62,418 nt of DNA from the NCBI GenBank assembly GCA_964371945.1, contig CAYJPA010000024.1, forward strand, positions 1 to 62,418, read 5' to 3'. Positions within the stretch are counted from its first letter, which is position 1; the number at the start of each line of letters is the position of its first letter. The translations under genes were made by a program, and so were the position numbers. Origin of the DNA: CAYJPA01 sp964371945 (GTDB taxonomy: Bacteria > Chloroflexota > Chloroflexia > Thermomicrobiales > UBA6265). Of the stretch, positions 1-8,510 are shown piece by piece. Under the pieces are notes generated by a model, which was given only the letters and a program-made list of their open reading frames with translations, did not search any database and was not told where the DNA came from.

Positions 1-21
1 GAGTAAGTCGCATCGTGATAC

Positions 22-49
22 GCCGCGAGCCGGGAACCCGGCTCGCGGC
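22..49 (+). terminator. Strong intercistronic hairpin before the sugar permease genes
   Basis: A perfect 13-bp inverted repeat (GCCGCGAGCCGGG at 22-34, its complement at 37-49) lies between a possible upstream stop (TAA at 4-6) and the first permease start. No U-run follows. In sugar ABC operons such a hairpin between the binding-protein gene and the permease genes commonly protects the upstream mRNA or attenuates downstream transcription. That the upstream gene is the binding protein is inference. Confidence 0.5.
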
Positions 50-94
50 TCCCGGAAAAACGCGAAGCGCGGCTCACACGGTGGGTAATGTTCC

Positions 95-1015
95 ATGACA
101 GCGAGCGAGCAACGGAGAGGTCCAGCACGGAAACGCCCGTGGTGGCGAGGTGACATGCCGACCTATGTCCTCCTCTTGCTTCCGGCTGTGCTCTTTCTCG
201 CACTGACGAGCCTGTATCCCCTCTTGTACACGCTCCGTTTGAGTTTCTACGACTGGTTCCTGAACCGTCCGAATATGGACCCGGAGTGGGTGGGACTCGG
301 CAAGTACCGCGATGTGCTGGGCGACGAAGTTTTTCGCACCTCGGCTGTCCACACCGCTTTATTCGGATTCGGGACCGTGCTGGCCGAGCTCGTCCTGGGC
401 TTGATCCTTGCGTTGGCAGTTGCCCGTGAGGGTATGGGCATGCGCGTGGTGCGCTCGATTCTGTTGATTCCGATGATCATGACGCCAGTTGTGGTGGGTG
501 TGCTCTGGAGAATTCTGCTCTTCGATAGGGGACTCGTAAACTATCTGTTGGATTTGATCGGGATCGGCCCGGTGCTCTGGTTCGTGGAACCGAGATGGGC
601 GTTTGCGGGGGTGATGCTCGTCGATATTTGGCAGTGGACGCCCTTCGTGCTGATTGTCATGACCGCCGCGCTGGCAGCCCTGCCGGGTGAACCGTTCCGC
701 GCGGCCCAGATTGACGGCGCGTCCCGGTGGCAGGTCTTTCGTTACATCACGTTTCCGATGATTTGGCCGGTCATCCTAATCACGGGGTTGTTGCGCTTCA
801 TCGATGCGATCAAGGTCTTCGACACGATCTACGTGCTCACGAGTGGCGGGCCGGGCTATTCAACCGAGATGCTCTCGTCGTACATCTACAAGCAGGGGTT
901 GCGGTACTTCAACATCGGGTTGGCGGCCGCCGCTTCCTGGCTCTTCTTGGCGGTGGCGATCGCGCTCGCGTTGCTGGTGATTCGGGTTCGGGCGCGTGCG
1001 AGCCAGACGGGCTGA
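95..1015 (+). CDS. Sugar ABC transporter permease, MalF/UgpA type
   Basis: Integral-membrane permease of a carbohydrate ABC importer, 306 residues. A basic N-terminal tail precedes a first membrane helix at about residues 25-45, and further hydrophobic segments total about six. The binding-protein-dependent permease EAA loop is visible in the last third (EPFRAAQIDGASRWQVF), where the ATPase docks. It is followed at 15 nt by the second permease and then the ATPase, so the three form one operon. The start at 95 has only a weak G-rich RBS. The substrate-binding protein is not in the window, so the exact sugar cannot be named. Confidence 0.9.
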   Translation: MTASEQRRGPARKRPWWRGDMPTYVLLLLPAVLFLALTSLYPLLYTLRLSFYDWFLNRPNMDPEWVGLGKYRDVLGDEVFRTSAVHTALFGFGTVLAELVLGLILALAVAREGMGMRVVRSILLIPMIMTPVVVGVLWRILLFDRGLVNYLLDLIGIGPVLWFVEPRWAFAGVMLVDIWQWTPFVLIVMTAALAALPGEPFRAAQIDGASRWQVFRYITFPMIWPVILITGLLRFIDAIKVFDTIYVLTSGGPGYSTEMLSSYIYKQGLRYFNIGLAAAASWLFLAVAIALALLVIRVRARASQTG

Positions 1016-1029
1016 GGAGGGCACTGATC

Positions 1030-1938
1030 GTGACCGAGACGACCGTTGCCGAGAGTCGCGCGGTATCGACCCGCCGGCATGCGCCAGGCGTGCATCGCCG
1101 GTCGCACCGAGCTGAGTGGATCTGGGGCGCGGTGCGATGGGTCACCATCGCCGCGGGGCTGCTGCTTGTGCTCGTGCCGTTTGTCTGGCTCGTGACGACC
1201 TCGTTCAAGCGCGAAGTTGACTACCTCGCCTATCCGCCGCGGCTGATCCCGGGGTCATGGACGACCTCGGGTTACCGGGTGCTCTTTCAGCGCAACCAGC
1301 TCGGCCATTTTTTCGCGAATTCGTTGATCGTGACCCTGGCATCGACCGCGGCTTCTGTTTTTCTCGGCGCGATCGCGGCGTACAGTCTTTCGCGCGCAAA
1401 ACTACCGTTCCGGCTGAATTCCATGGTCGCGTTCTGGATGCTCTTGACCCGGATGTATCCGGCCATCGCCACCGCGATTCCGTACTTCCTCATCATGAGA
1501 GATCTGAAACTGCTGGATACGCGCTGGGCCCTGATCGTGACCTACACCTCTTTCAATTTGCCCTTCGTGGTTTGGCTCCTGATGGGCTTCTTTGACGAGT
1601 TGCCACCGGAGCTCGAGCGCGCCGCGATGATTGATGGTTGCGGCGCGTGGCAACGATTCGTCAAGATCGTGCTTCCGCTCTCGACCCCCGCGCTTGTTGC
1701 CACGGCGATTCTGTCCGCCATTCTTGCGTGGAACGAGTTTCTGTTCGCGGTGATGCTGACTCGACTTGAGGCCAAAACGCTGCCGGTCGTCATGGCGGGG
1801 TTCATTACCGACAAAGGCATGCTGTGGAATCAGATGACCGCCCTCGGGGTGATCACCGTTTTTCCTGTCTTGCTCTTTGCGATTGCTGTTCAGCGATACC
1901 TCGTCCGAGGGCTGACCCTGGGGGCCATCAAGGAATAG
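1030..1938 (+). CDS. Sugar ABC transporter permease, MalG/UgpE type
   Basis: Second permease of the importer, 302 residues from a GTG start at 1030. GTG is chosen because GAGGAGGG lies at 1014-1021 with 8 nt spacing, immediately after the first permease's stop; an upstream in-frame extension would overlap that gene out of frame. The EAA loop reads PPELERAAMIDGCGAWQRF, typical of MalG-type subunits, and the chain ends with a short tail after the last helix. It pairs with the MalF-type subunit to form the translocation pore. Confidence 0.9.
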   Translation: MTETTVAESRAVSTRRHAPGVHRRSHRAEWIWGAVRWVTIAAGLLLVLVPFVWLVTTSFKREVDYLAYPPRLIPGSWTTSGYRVLFQRNQLGHFFANSLIVTLASTAASVFLGAIAAYSLSRAKLPFRLNSMVAFWMLLTRMYPAIATAIPYFLIMRDLKLLDTRWALIVTYTSFNLPFVVWLLMGFFDELPPELERAAMIDGCGAWQRFVKIVLPLSTPALVATAILSAILAWNEFLFAVMLTRLEAKTLPVVMAGFITDKGMLWNQMTALGVITVFPVLLFAIAVQRYLVRGLTLGAIKE

Positions 1939-1974
1939 CGTACGGTGGCGGCCGCACAAGGAATGAGGGGGAAC

Positions 1975-3087
1975 GTGGCATCAGTCCTGTTCGATCACGT
2001 AAGCAAACGATTCGGCCGGGTCGATGCGATCAAGGAGCTCACCCTCGAGATTCCCGACGGTCAGTTCATGACCCTGGTCGGCCCCTCAGGCTGTGGGAAG
2101 AGCACGACACTCAACGTGCTGGCCGGGCTGGAGGAGGTGACCGAGGGCGAGATCTATATCGACGATGAGCCCGTCAGTGGCCTGCCTGCTGGCGATCGGG
2201 ATATCGCGATGGTGTTCCAAAGCTACGCGTTGTATCCGCACATGTCGGTCCGCGACAATATCGCATTCGCGCTCAAGGTGCGGCGGCTGGCAAAGGATGA
2301 TATCGCGGCGCGCGTGGCGAAGGCTGCAAAGGTCCTCGATATCGAGCACTTGCTCGAACGCCGACCGCGCCAGCTTTCGGGTGGGCAACGACAACGCGTT
2401 GCTTTGGGACGGGCGCTTGTACGAGAGCCCCGGTTATTCCTCCTCGACGAACCGCTTTCGAATCTCGACGCACAACTCCGGGTGCAGATGCGAGCGGAGT
2501 TGAAGCTCCTCTTCGACCGTCTTGAAACGACCGTCGTCTACGTGACGCACGACCAGGCTGAAGCCATGACCATGTCCGATCGGGTTGCGATATTCAATTT
2601 TGGAGAGGTTCAGCAGGTTGGCCCTCCCCTGGAGCTTTACAACCGGCCTACAAACCGGTTCGTCGCAAGCTTTCTCGGGTCTCCTCCTATGAACTTTCTC
2701 GACGGCGAGGTGGTGACCGGCGCGGATGGGTCTGGCGTTTCAGTTCAGGGAGACGGGTTCTCGGTGACCCTCCGTGGGCACGCGAACGCGCTCGCCCGTG
2801 GCCAACGGGTCGTGCTGGGCATCCGCCCTGAAGACCTCATCCTGGCGCCGGCGTCAGAGCAGGCGGTCCGGACGAGTATCTCGCTCGTCGAACCGATGGG
2901 GTCATCGACCGTCGTCTACGTGCCGATTGGCGGCAAATTGGTCTCCATCGAGGTCGGGAAAGAGTCGATGGTCACCGCTGGTGATCACGTCTCCGTGTCG
3001 CTGCCGCCGGAGCGGATCCATCTCTTTGCCGCCGATACGGGACGGTCACTCACGGCGGCCACCATCGCACCGGTATCAGCGAGCTGA
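1975..3087 (+). CDS. Sugar ABC transporter ATP-binding protein, MalK/UgpC type
   Basis: Cytoplasmic ATPase of the importer, about 370 residues. Walker A GPSGCGKSTT, Q-loop MVFQSYALYPHM, signature LSGGQRQRVALGRAL, Walker B LFLLDEPLSNLD and the H-loop YVTHDQAEAMT are all intact. The C-terminal third is a TOBE/OB regulatory region, as in MalK. GTG at 1975 is preferred: it has AGGGGG just upstream and gives the family-typical N-terminus (V)ASVLFDHVSKRFG. GTG 1945 and ATG 1963 are alternatives. In Gram-positives and Chloroflexi this subunit is often shared between sugar importers. Confidence 0.92.
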   Translation: MASVLFDHVSKRFGRVDAIKELTLEIPDGQFMTLVGPSGCGKSTTLNVLAGLEEVTEGEIYIDDEPVSGLPAGDRDIAMVFQSYALYPHMSVRDNIAFALKVRRLAKDDIAARVAKAAKVLDIEHLLERRPRQLSGGQRQRVALGRALVREPRLFLLDEPLSNLDAQLRVQMRAELKLLFDRLETTVVYVTHDQAEAMTMSDRVAIFNFGEVQQVGPPLELYNRPTNRFVASFLGSPPMNFLDGEVVTGADGSGVSVQGDGFSVTLRGHANALARGQRVVLGIRPEDLILAPASEQAVRTSISLVEPMGSSTVVYVPIGGKLVSIEVGKESMVTAGDHVSVSLPPERIHLFAADTGRSLTAATIAPVSAS

Positions 3088-3210
3088 TTGACGACGGATC
3101 ATCATTCAGCCGGGGGGACGCGGCTCAGAAACGTTCCCGCGTGTTGAAAAAGGGTGTGTGCCGTCACCGCCTGGAGCAGGTTCGACCGCATTCCGGCGGG
3201 CGGTGCCTCG

Positions 3211-3576
3211 TCACCGCGATCCGGCAGTTAGCGGCGTTGCGGCCGCGAGCACGACGCCAGCCACCCCACCCGGCCATGGGCGTCGTCCCCAGCCCTGTTT
3301 GCTGAGTAGGCGCTTGAGATTCTGGCCTGTGGCGATGAGCAACGCGGCTCCATTGACCTTCTGCAGTCCGCGCCGGCGGAAGCGGCGCAAGCCGTGCCAG
3401 CCCTTGGCCCAGGCGAAGAGCGGCTCCACCCACACTTTCCGCTTCCGCATCGCCTTGGCGTAGGGCTCCGATGCGTGGTAGCCGCACACCCGGTTCACAT
3501 GCCTCTCGTCGAGGTCGCGGCCGATCCGCTGTCCCCGCGGGATGTTGTACACCAGGCTCGTCGCGACCGCGGGCAC
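3211..3576 (-). pseudogene. C-terminal remnant of a DDE transposase
   Basis: The 121-residue reading frame contains a block typical of the C-terminal end of IS5/IS1182-type DDE transposases (RKRKVWVEPLFAWAK followed by GLRRFRRRGLQKV), including the glutamate of the catalytic triad in the VEPLFAWAK segment. The upstream two thirds of a transposase are absent: the sequence above 3577 turns AT-rich and no DDE core is readable. No terminal inverted repeats were identified. A decayed insertion between the sugar operon and an orphan gene is the simplest reading. Confidence 0.7.
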
Positions 3577-4002
3577 GGCCCCCGTCCCGGTTCTTTCGTT
3601 GTCGCGGTGATGTCGAATTTATCGCTCCTATCGTATAACTACTTTTCTCGTGTTCTGATGACCGGTCATCAACGAAACAAGATTGGGACGGTCTGTCCGG
3701 AATACCGTACAAATTGAGCAACTCGAGCGCGAGCACATCACCGCGACGCACTACCCTGATCTGCACGCCGCATTGGCGGCCATCCGCGCCAATTCCTGCC
3801 ACGTCTGTCAGGACCTTTGGCGCGGCCGAACAGCCAACCGTGCTATGCTCCATACTGATATGTCTTTGCCCTTCTTAATTTGTTGACTTGGGCGTTTCAG
3901 TCGTGGGGATGCACATACGCGTCGATAGAGGCAGGATCATTCGGGTCGGCTTCAGGAATTGACGTCGTTTCTGCTCCATCGTATTCATGAAAGGCCGCCT
4001 CG
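3577..4002. other. Gene-free stretch with a 16-bp palindrome
   Basis: No convincing gene. The part around 3605-3720 is visibly richer in A/T than its surroundings and holds a perfect 16-bp palindrome (TGATGACCGGTCATCA, 3656-3671). A TTGACT hexamer occurs near 3885, a possible -35 for the following gene. Short frames here have no recognisable content. Confidence 0.5.
3656..3671. promoter_or_regulatory. 16-bp perfect palindrome, candidate operator
   Basis: TGATGACCGGTCATCA is its own reverse complement over all 16 bases and sits in an AT-rich spacer beside the transposase remnant. The size and symmetry fit a dimeric regulator site, but no adjacent regulator gene is present, so the role is open. 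Confidence 0.3.
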
Positions 4003-4479
4003 ATGACCGACCTGTCTGCTTTGCCAGATCCTCTTTCGCGGGTTTCCGATCCGCCCGCGGGGTTGCTGACGTTCCCTGATACTGCCGCGTCGATCTCGGC
4101 CGATCCGGAGCCCGATTGCGTTGTGCTGATGGCGTCGCGCGGCGGCGACGGGCTGGGCATGTCCTTCAAGGTATCGCCCAGCGGTCGCGTGTTTCGACTG
4201 GAACCAGCCCGCGACCCGGATCAGCCCCGTTTTTGGTGCTTCCGTGTCTACCGCTGCACAGCCGCGGGAATTGCGGACGAGAACGAGCGCTCCTGGTGGG
4301 GCGCCGGTGGAATGACCCGCAACGACCTGGCCGGCGCGGTCGAAACCATTCGCAACGACCCAAATGCCTGGCTGGCAAATGACGCGCTGGTCGATCTCCG
4401 CGACTGGATCATGGAGCCCGGGGTCGATCCGATCACCCCCGCCCGCCAACTTGGAGCTCGCCAGAAACAGATCCGCTAG
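4003..4479 (+). CDS. Hypothetical protein, 158 aa
   Basis: No family recognised. The protein has no signal peptide or membrane segment. Its N-terminal 40 residues are proline-rich and probably disordered. The rest looks like a compact alpha/beta domain with a central DQPRFWCFRVYRC stretch and a WWGAGGMTRNDL turn. The start at 4003 lacks a clear RBS. A factor-independent terminator follows directly, which supports it being a real monocistronic gene. Function unknown. Confidence 0.55.
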   Translation: MTDLSALPDPLSRVSDPPAGLLTFPDTAASISADPEPDCVVLMASRGGDGLGMSFKVSPSGRVFRLEPARDPDQPRFWCFRVYRCTAAGIADENERSWWGAGGMTRNDLAGAVETIRNDPNAWLANDALVDLRDWIMEPGVDPITPARQLGARQKQIR

Positions 4480-4487
4480 ATTCACTT

Positions 4488-4519
4488 CCGAGGCGTCGCC
4501 TCGGGCTCGGGCATTTTTT
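4488..4519 (+). terminator. Rho-independent terminator after the 158-aa gene
   Basis: Stem CCGAGGC/GCCTCGG (4488-4494 with 4498-4504) on a 3-nt loop, then a T-run at 4514-4519 after a short G/C spacer. Confidence 0.55.
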
Positions 4520-4613
4520 CGTCCGCGCAGCTAGTATCTGTCATATGCAATGTCGTCAAACCTAATGCCCTCCCTCAAGTGACTCACATTCAGGCAGCGA
4601 CGCACGATCTTCC

Positions 4614-4643
4614 TTGACAACCCGATTCGCCGCTCGCTAGGAT
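4614..4643 (+). promoter_or_regulatory. Candidate promoter of the iron-uptake genes
   Basis: Perfect -35 TTGACA at 4614-4619 and TAGGAT at 4638-4643, 18 bp apart. Transcription from here would give a leader of about 170 nt before the GTG at 4820. No obvious Fur or DtxR/IdeR box was recognised. The rest of 4520-4819 holds nothing else I can name. Confidence 0.45.
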
Positions 4644-4819
4644 TCAGCGAATTCCGACTCGTACAATCGGGATTTGCGGATTGACGGTCCAATGTTCATT
4701 TTTTGCTGTCATTCCGTGTTTTCAAGGCTGATCCTCATGCCGATTTCGGGTTTCAATTGCGATCAGCCAACTTGATCGGTGCGCCTACTTCGGTTCTACG
4801 TTCACGGAAGGATAACCAT

Positions 4820-5905
4820 GTGATTAACGGACCAATTCGCCGATCGAAATCCATTTTCGTGCTGATCTCTTGTGCGGTGCTGCTCGGTGTTGGCGGTGGG
4901 CAGACAGTACTCGCACAAACGCCGACCACTGGCGAAGCGGACCTCGCGGCCGTCAAGCAATATGTGGTGGACCATGCGATCGCACAGAAAGCCGCGACGG
5001 AGTACCTGCTCGCAATTGCCAACCGCTACTACGATCTCGCTGAGGGCGCCGGCTTCGACTACCAGGTGCTTTGGACCACAAATACCGCCGAAGCCGCGGG
5101 TTTGATTGCTGCCGCAAAGGTAACCTGGCTCGAAGCGAGCACACACTACGAGTTGAACGAGGGTCTCATTGCCGGCATTCCATCGCTCTCATATTTCGAC
5201 GTCTGGATCGATGCCGGTCCGAGCGAGGCCGATGATCCGGCCGAAGCGCTCGATTGGACGCTCGAGCTGCCGAACGGCGAAACGCTCGTCAGACCCGGCA
5301 ACATCTTCCATCACCTGACAGAGCCACTGATCTGGGGCACCGCCGAGGAGTTCGTCGGTCTGCGCCTCGACATCGACGGCGACGGAACCCAGGAGCTCGG
5401 AGAGGTCTTGCCGGAAGCCAACGTCTTTGCCGCGTCGTCGAAAGCGCTCGACGATGCGACCGCCCAGATGCAGGCGGCGGTCGACGAATGGGAACCTACC
5501 CTCGAAGACGCTTTCACAGCGCTGGTCACCATGATCCCGACCATGTCCGAATACTTCGAACAGTGGAAGCTTTCCTCCTTCGTCACTGGCGAAACCTCAA
5601 CCGAACCCAGTTTCGTCGCAACGAGCCGTCTCTTCGATGTCAACGGCATCGTGAGCGGGCTGCAACTGACCTACAGCGAGATCAGCCCGGTCGTTGCCGA
5701 AGTCGATCCAGCCCTCCATGCGCAAATCACCGCCGGTTTCACGGATCTTGTGGCATTCGTCGGGGATCTCTATCAGCAAGAGGTTGACGGCACGCGCTTC
5801 ACGCCTGAGCAGGCGGATCTTTATGGAACTGAAGCACAGTCCAAGGCGGCCGCGTTGACGGGCCAAATATCGCAAGCGATCGCGCTCCTCGGACTTCAAG
5901 TCTAG
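4820..5905 (+). CDS. Secreted protein paired with FTR1, EfeO/imelysin-like (tentative)
   Basis: Predicted exported helical protein of 361 residues encoded 21 nt upstream of the iron permease. The GTG at 4820 is chosen because GGAAGGA lies just upstream and the product then begins with a classic signal peptide (basic NGPIRRSK, hydrophobic core, cleavage near VLAQ-TP); the frame is open further upstream but gives no signal peptide. An ATGTGA overlaps this start. The mature part is acidic and almost all helical, with a HHLTEP segment and an acidic DIDGDGTQELGE loop. EfeO/EfeM proteins of FTR1 systems are helical periplasmic partners with M75-like folds; assignment to that family rests mainly on context. 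Confidence 0.6.
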   Translation: MINGPIRRSKSIFVLISCAVLLGVGGGQTVLAQTPTTGEADLAAVKQYVVDHAIAQKAATEYLLAIANRYYDLAEGAGFDYQVLWTTNTAEAAGLIAAAKVTWLEASTHYELNEGLIAGIPSLSYFDVWIDAGPSEADDPAEALDWTLELPNGETLVRPGNIFHHLTEPLIWGTAEEFVGLRLDIDGDGTQELGEVLPEANVFAASSKALDDATAQMQAAVDEWEPTLEDAFTALVTMIPTMSEYFEQWKLSSFVTGETSTEPSFVATSRLFDVNGIVSGLQLTYSEISPVVAEVDPALHAQITAGFTDLVAFVGDLYQQEVDGTRFTPEQADLYGTEAQSKAAALTGQISQAIALLGLQV

Positions 5906-5926
5906 TCGACGAGGTCTCATTCGCCG

Positions 5927-8290
5927 ATGCTCCGCTCCGCCGCCGTGTTCCGATGGTCGCTGGCGCTCATTATTCTGGCGCTCTCAGCCGGCGCTCCGAT
6001 CGATGCACGCGCGGATTCGGCGAGCCTCGCAACCTCGGCGGAGGTGGTGCGCTCATACCTGTTCGATGCGCAAAGCGCGCTCATGCCCGGCGACACCACG
6101 GGTGCCGCTGAAGCGGTGGCTTCCGCGGTGCAAAAGGCCAACCCGCTGATCGACGGGTTTGGCCGGGACAGCGACGAAGCACAGCAACTCGCTCAAGGTT
6201 TGGCGGCGGCGACGGCGGCGGCCGCTTTCGGCGACAGTGCCCGTGTGGCATTCGCCCGTGCTCAGGTCTGGACATCGGTTCTCGCGGGTGCGCTGGAGCG
6301 CACCATATCCGCGATCGGCGCCGGCGATATCACCTCCGCGCAAGCGTGGTTACTCGTTCGCGACTTCCGCCCGTCGACCCGTTTTGCGCGACCAAGCGCC
6401 GGCGCGACGCTCGCGCTCCGCGATCTGGAACGAGGAATCCTTACCCCCGAAGCCGCGGTCGCCGAGGTTAGGGCCGATCTATTCGATACCTATCAGGCGA
6501 ACCTTCAGACATCGATCACAACCGGCGTCGAAGCGTTGGAATCGGGCCTTCTTACTCGGAGCACGGAAGCAGCCGGTCTGGTTGCCGGGTACTGGCGGAT
6601 GCTTTCTCCCTTGTATGAGTCTCAGTTCGGCATCGACCAACGACTCGCGCTCGATCAGTCGATCACGACCCTGGCGACTGCATTTGCGGCCGGCGACACC
6701 GACGCATCGCATGCTGTCCTCCCCAACGTCACGGACGCACTGAATCTCTTCCGCGCCGCTCCGTTGAGTGCCGAAGAGCAGGCGCGCCGGGCAGGTCAAC
6801 TTCTCCTTTATCTCTCATTGATTCCCGTCGAGTACGGTCGTGGGGTCAAATTCGAAGTGGTCGCGAATGACATTGAGATTCAGGAAGCGCAATCGTTCTA
6901 CGAGGGCGCGCAGGCCGCATTCAACGATCTTAGGATCGACCTCCACGCGCGGGATCCAGTTGCAACCGCTGAGGTCGCCTCGATCCTCGCTACGATTCAA
7001 GTGGAGCTTCACGCCGCCGGACTTCGCCAACAGGTAGCCGATCCATCAGAAATTCGCGACGCGGCAGAGAGCGCCACCGGAACGTTGATTTCGCTTTTTC
7101 CAGAGGAGTGGACTCGTCCCGGGGGCGACGCCGATTTTGACGTAATTGCCTCGCTCTTGGACGAAATGGAAAGAGCAGTCGCGGCCAAGCAGTATCAGCA
7201 AGCTGAGTCGGCCCGGCTTGAAGCGTATGCCATTTTCGAGGTCGGTCCCGAGAAGCGGTTGATGGGCTTTTCACCACGCCTTGCGCAAGAGGTCGAAGGG
7301 CTTTTCTGGCAAGGCAAGGGCGACACGAAGGGCCTCGCGACGCTCCTCGCCAGCAACTCGGCAAGCTCCGAAATCCGCGGGACCCGCCTGACGCTTGATA
7401 AAACATTGCTGTCGGCCCAGACGACGCTCGGCGCTGGCCGGCCGGCGGATGGCGCGATCATCTTCAACGCCGCGACGATCGTGTTCCGGGAAGGACTGGA
7501 AGCGGTGCTGATTCTGGTGTCGTTGATGGCCAGCATGGTTGGGGCAAATCATCGATTCAAGAGACCGCTCGCCATCGGTGCGATTGGGGCGCTCTTCGCA
7601 TCAGCCGGGCTCTTTTTGCTCACCCGTTCCGTGTTGGCGTCGCTAAGTCGCTACGGCGAAAAACTGGAAGCGATCATTTCGCTGGTGGCGATCGGCATCC
7701 TTCTCCTGGTCATGAACTGGTTTTTCCACAAGGTCTACTGGACCAGGTGGATCGCCGGTCACCATGCACGCCGACGCGCGATCCTCGGTGGGGCGGCAGG
7801 TCAAATCGTAGGACTAGTGCTGCTTGGTTTCACGAGTGTCTTTCGCGAAGGTGGGGAGACCGTTCTCTTTCTCCAGGCATTGGTGCTCGACGCCGGCACC
7901 GCGGTGGTAATCGAGGGCGTTCTGTTGGGACTCGCGGCGACGGCGGTCGTTGGAATCCTCGTCTTCGTCATGCAGAAGAAAATGCCGCACAGAAAAATGT
8001 TGATCGTCACAGGCGTCATGATCGCCGTGGTACTCGTGGTGATGGTCGGGAACACGGTCCATGTGCTCCAGATTGTCGGTTGGGCTCCGATCACGCCTGT
8101 TGGCCCGACTCAGTTCCCGTTTTGGATCGGCACTTGGTTCGGTTTATTCGCGACCTGGGAAAGCCTGGGCGCGCAATCATTGGCGTTCGTCTTCGTGTTC
8201 GGGAGCTACTTCCTGGCCGAGATGCTGCACGACCGCGCGCTTGCCAAAATCGCGTCGAACCAGCAGGTTTCGTCTTCTCAGCCTGCATGA
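5927..8290 (+). CDS. FTR1-family high-affinity iron permease with large extracytoplasmic domain
   Basis: 787 residues. A signal peptide (about residues 1-28) is followed by roughly 480 residues of helical, acidic extracytoplasmic region, then a C-terminal FTR1 permease with about seven membrane helices. Both diagnostic REXXE iron-ligand motifs are present: REGLE at residues 521-525 and REGGE at 640-644. Typical FTR1/EfeU permeases are about 280 residues, so the N-terminal half is an extra module, known from long FTR1 proteins where it may act as an iron-capture domain. It forms an operon with the secreted protein upstream. No multicopper oxidase or Dyp-peroxidase (EfeB) gene is nearby. Confidence 0.88.
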   Translation: MLRSAAVFRWSLALIILALSAGAPIDARADSASLATSAEVVRSYLFDAQSALMPGDTTGAAEAVASAVQKANPLIDGFGRDSDEAQQLAQGLAAATAAAAFGDSARVAFARAQVWTSVLAGALERTISAIGAGDITSAQAWLLVRDFRPSTRFARPSAGATLALRDLERGILTPEAAVAEVRADLFDTYQANLQTSITTGVEALESGLLTRSTEAAGLVAGYWRMLSPLYESQFGIDQRLALDQSITTLATAFAAGDTDASHAVLPNVTDALNLFRAAPLSAEEQARRAGQLLLYLSLIPVEYGRGVKFEVVANDIEIQEAQSFYEGAQAAFNDLRIDLHARDPVATAEVASILATIQVELHAAGLRQQVADPSEIRDAAESATGTLISLFPEEWTRPGGDADFDVIASLLDEMERAVAAKQYQQAESARLEAYAIFEVGPEKRLMGFSPRLAQEVEGLFWQGKGDTKGLATLLASNSASSEIRGTRLTLDKTLLSAQTTLGAGRPADGAIIFNAATIVFREGLEAVLILVSLMASMVGANHRFKRPLAIGAIGALFASAGLFLLTRSVLASLSRYGEKLEAIISLVAIGILLLVMNWFFHKVYWTRWIAGHHARRRAILGGAAGQIVGLVLLGFTSVFREGGETVLFLQALVLDAGTAVVIEGVLLGLAATAVVGILVFVMQKKMPHRKMLIVTGVMIAVVLVVMVGNTVHVLQIVGWAPITPVGPTQFPFWIGTWFGLFATWESLGAQSLAFVFVFGSYFLAEMLHDRALAKIASNQQVSSSQPA

Positions 8291-8510
8291 GTGACGCATT
8301 CAATCTCAGACACGGACCATCAGTCCTAGATTGATCATTCCACCTGTCCTCGACATGAAGGGACGGATGGGGGGATCGCCGCGTGCGACCTCTTTTCCCA
8401 CATATGCTAACGTCGTCTAGACGCCTGACGGTGATCGTGAATAAGCTCAGGATGCGATTTTGACTAAACCTTAGCCTCTTGCGAAGAGCATTGAGAGATA
8501 AAGGTCAGCT

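Noticed and set aside
3897..4169. 90-codon minus frame with an acidic tail
   Set aside because: Overlaps the 158-aa gene and shows no start signal or family.
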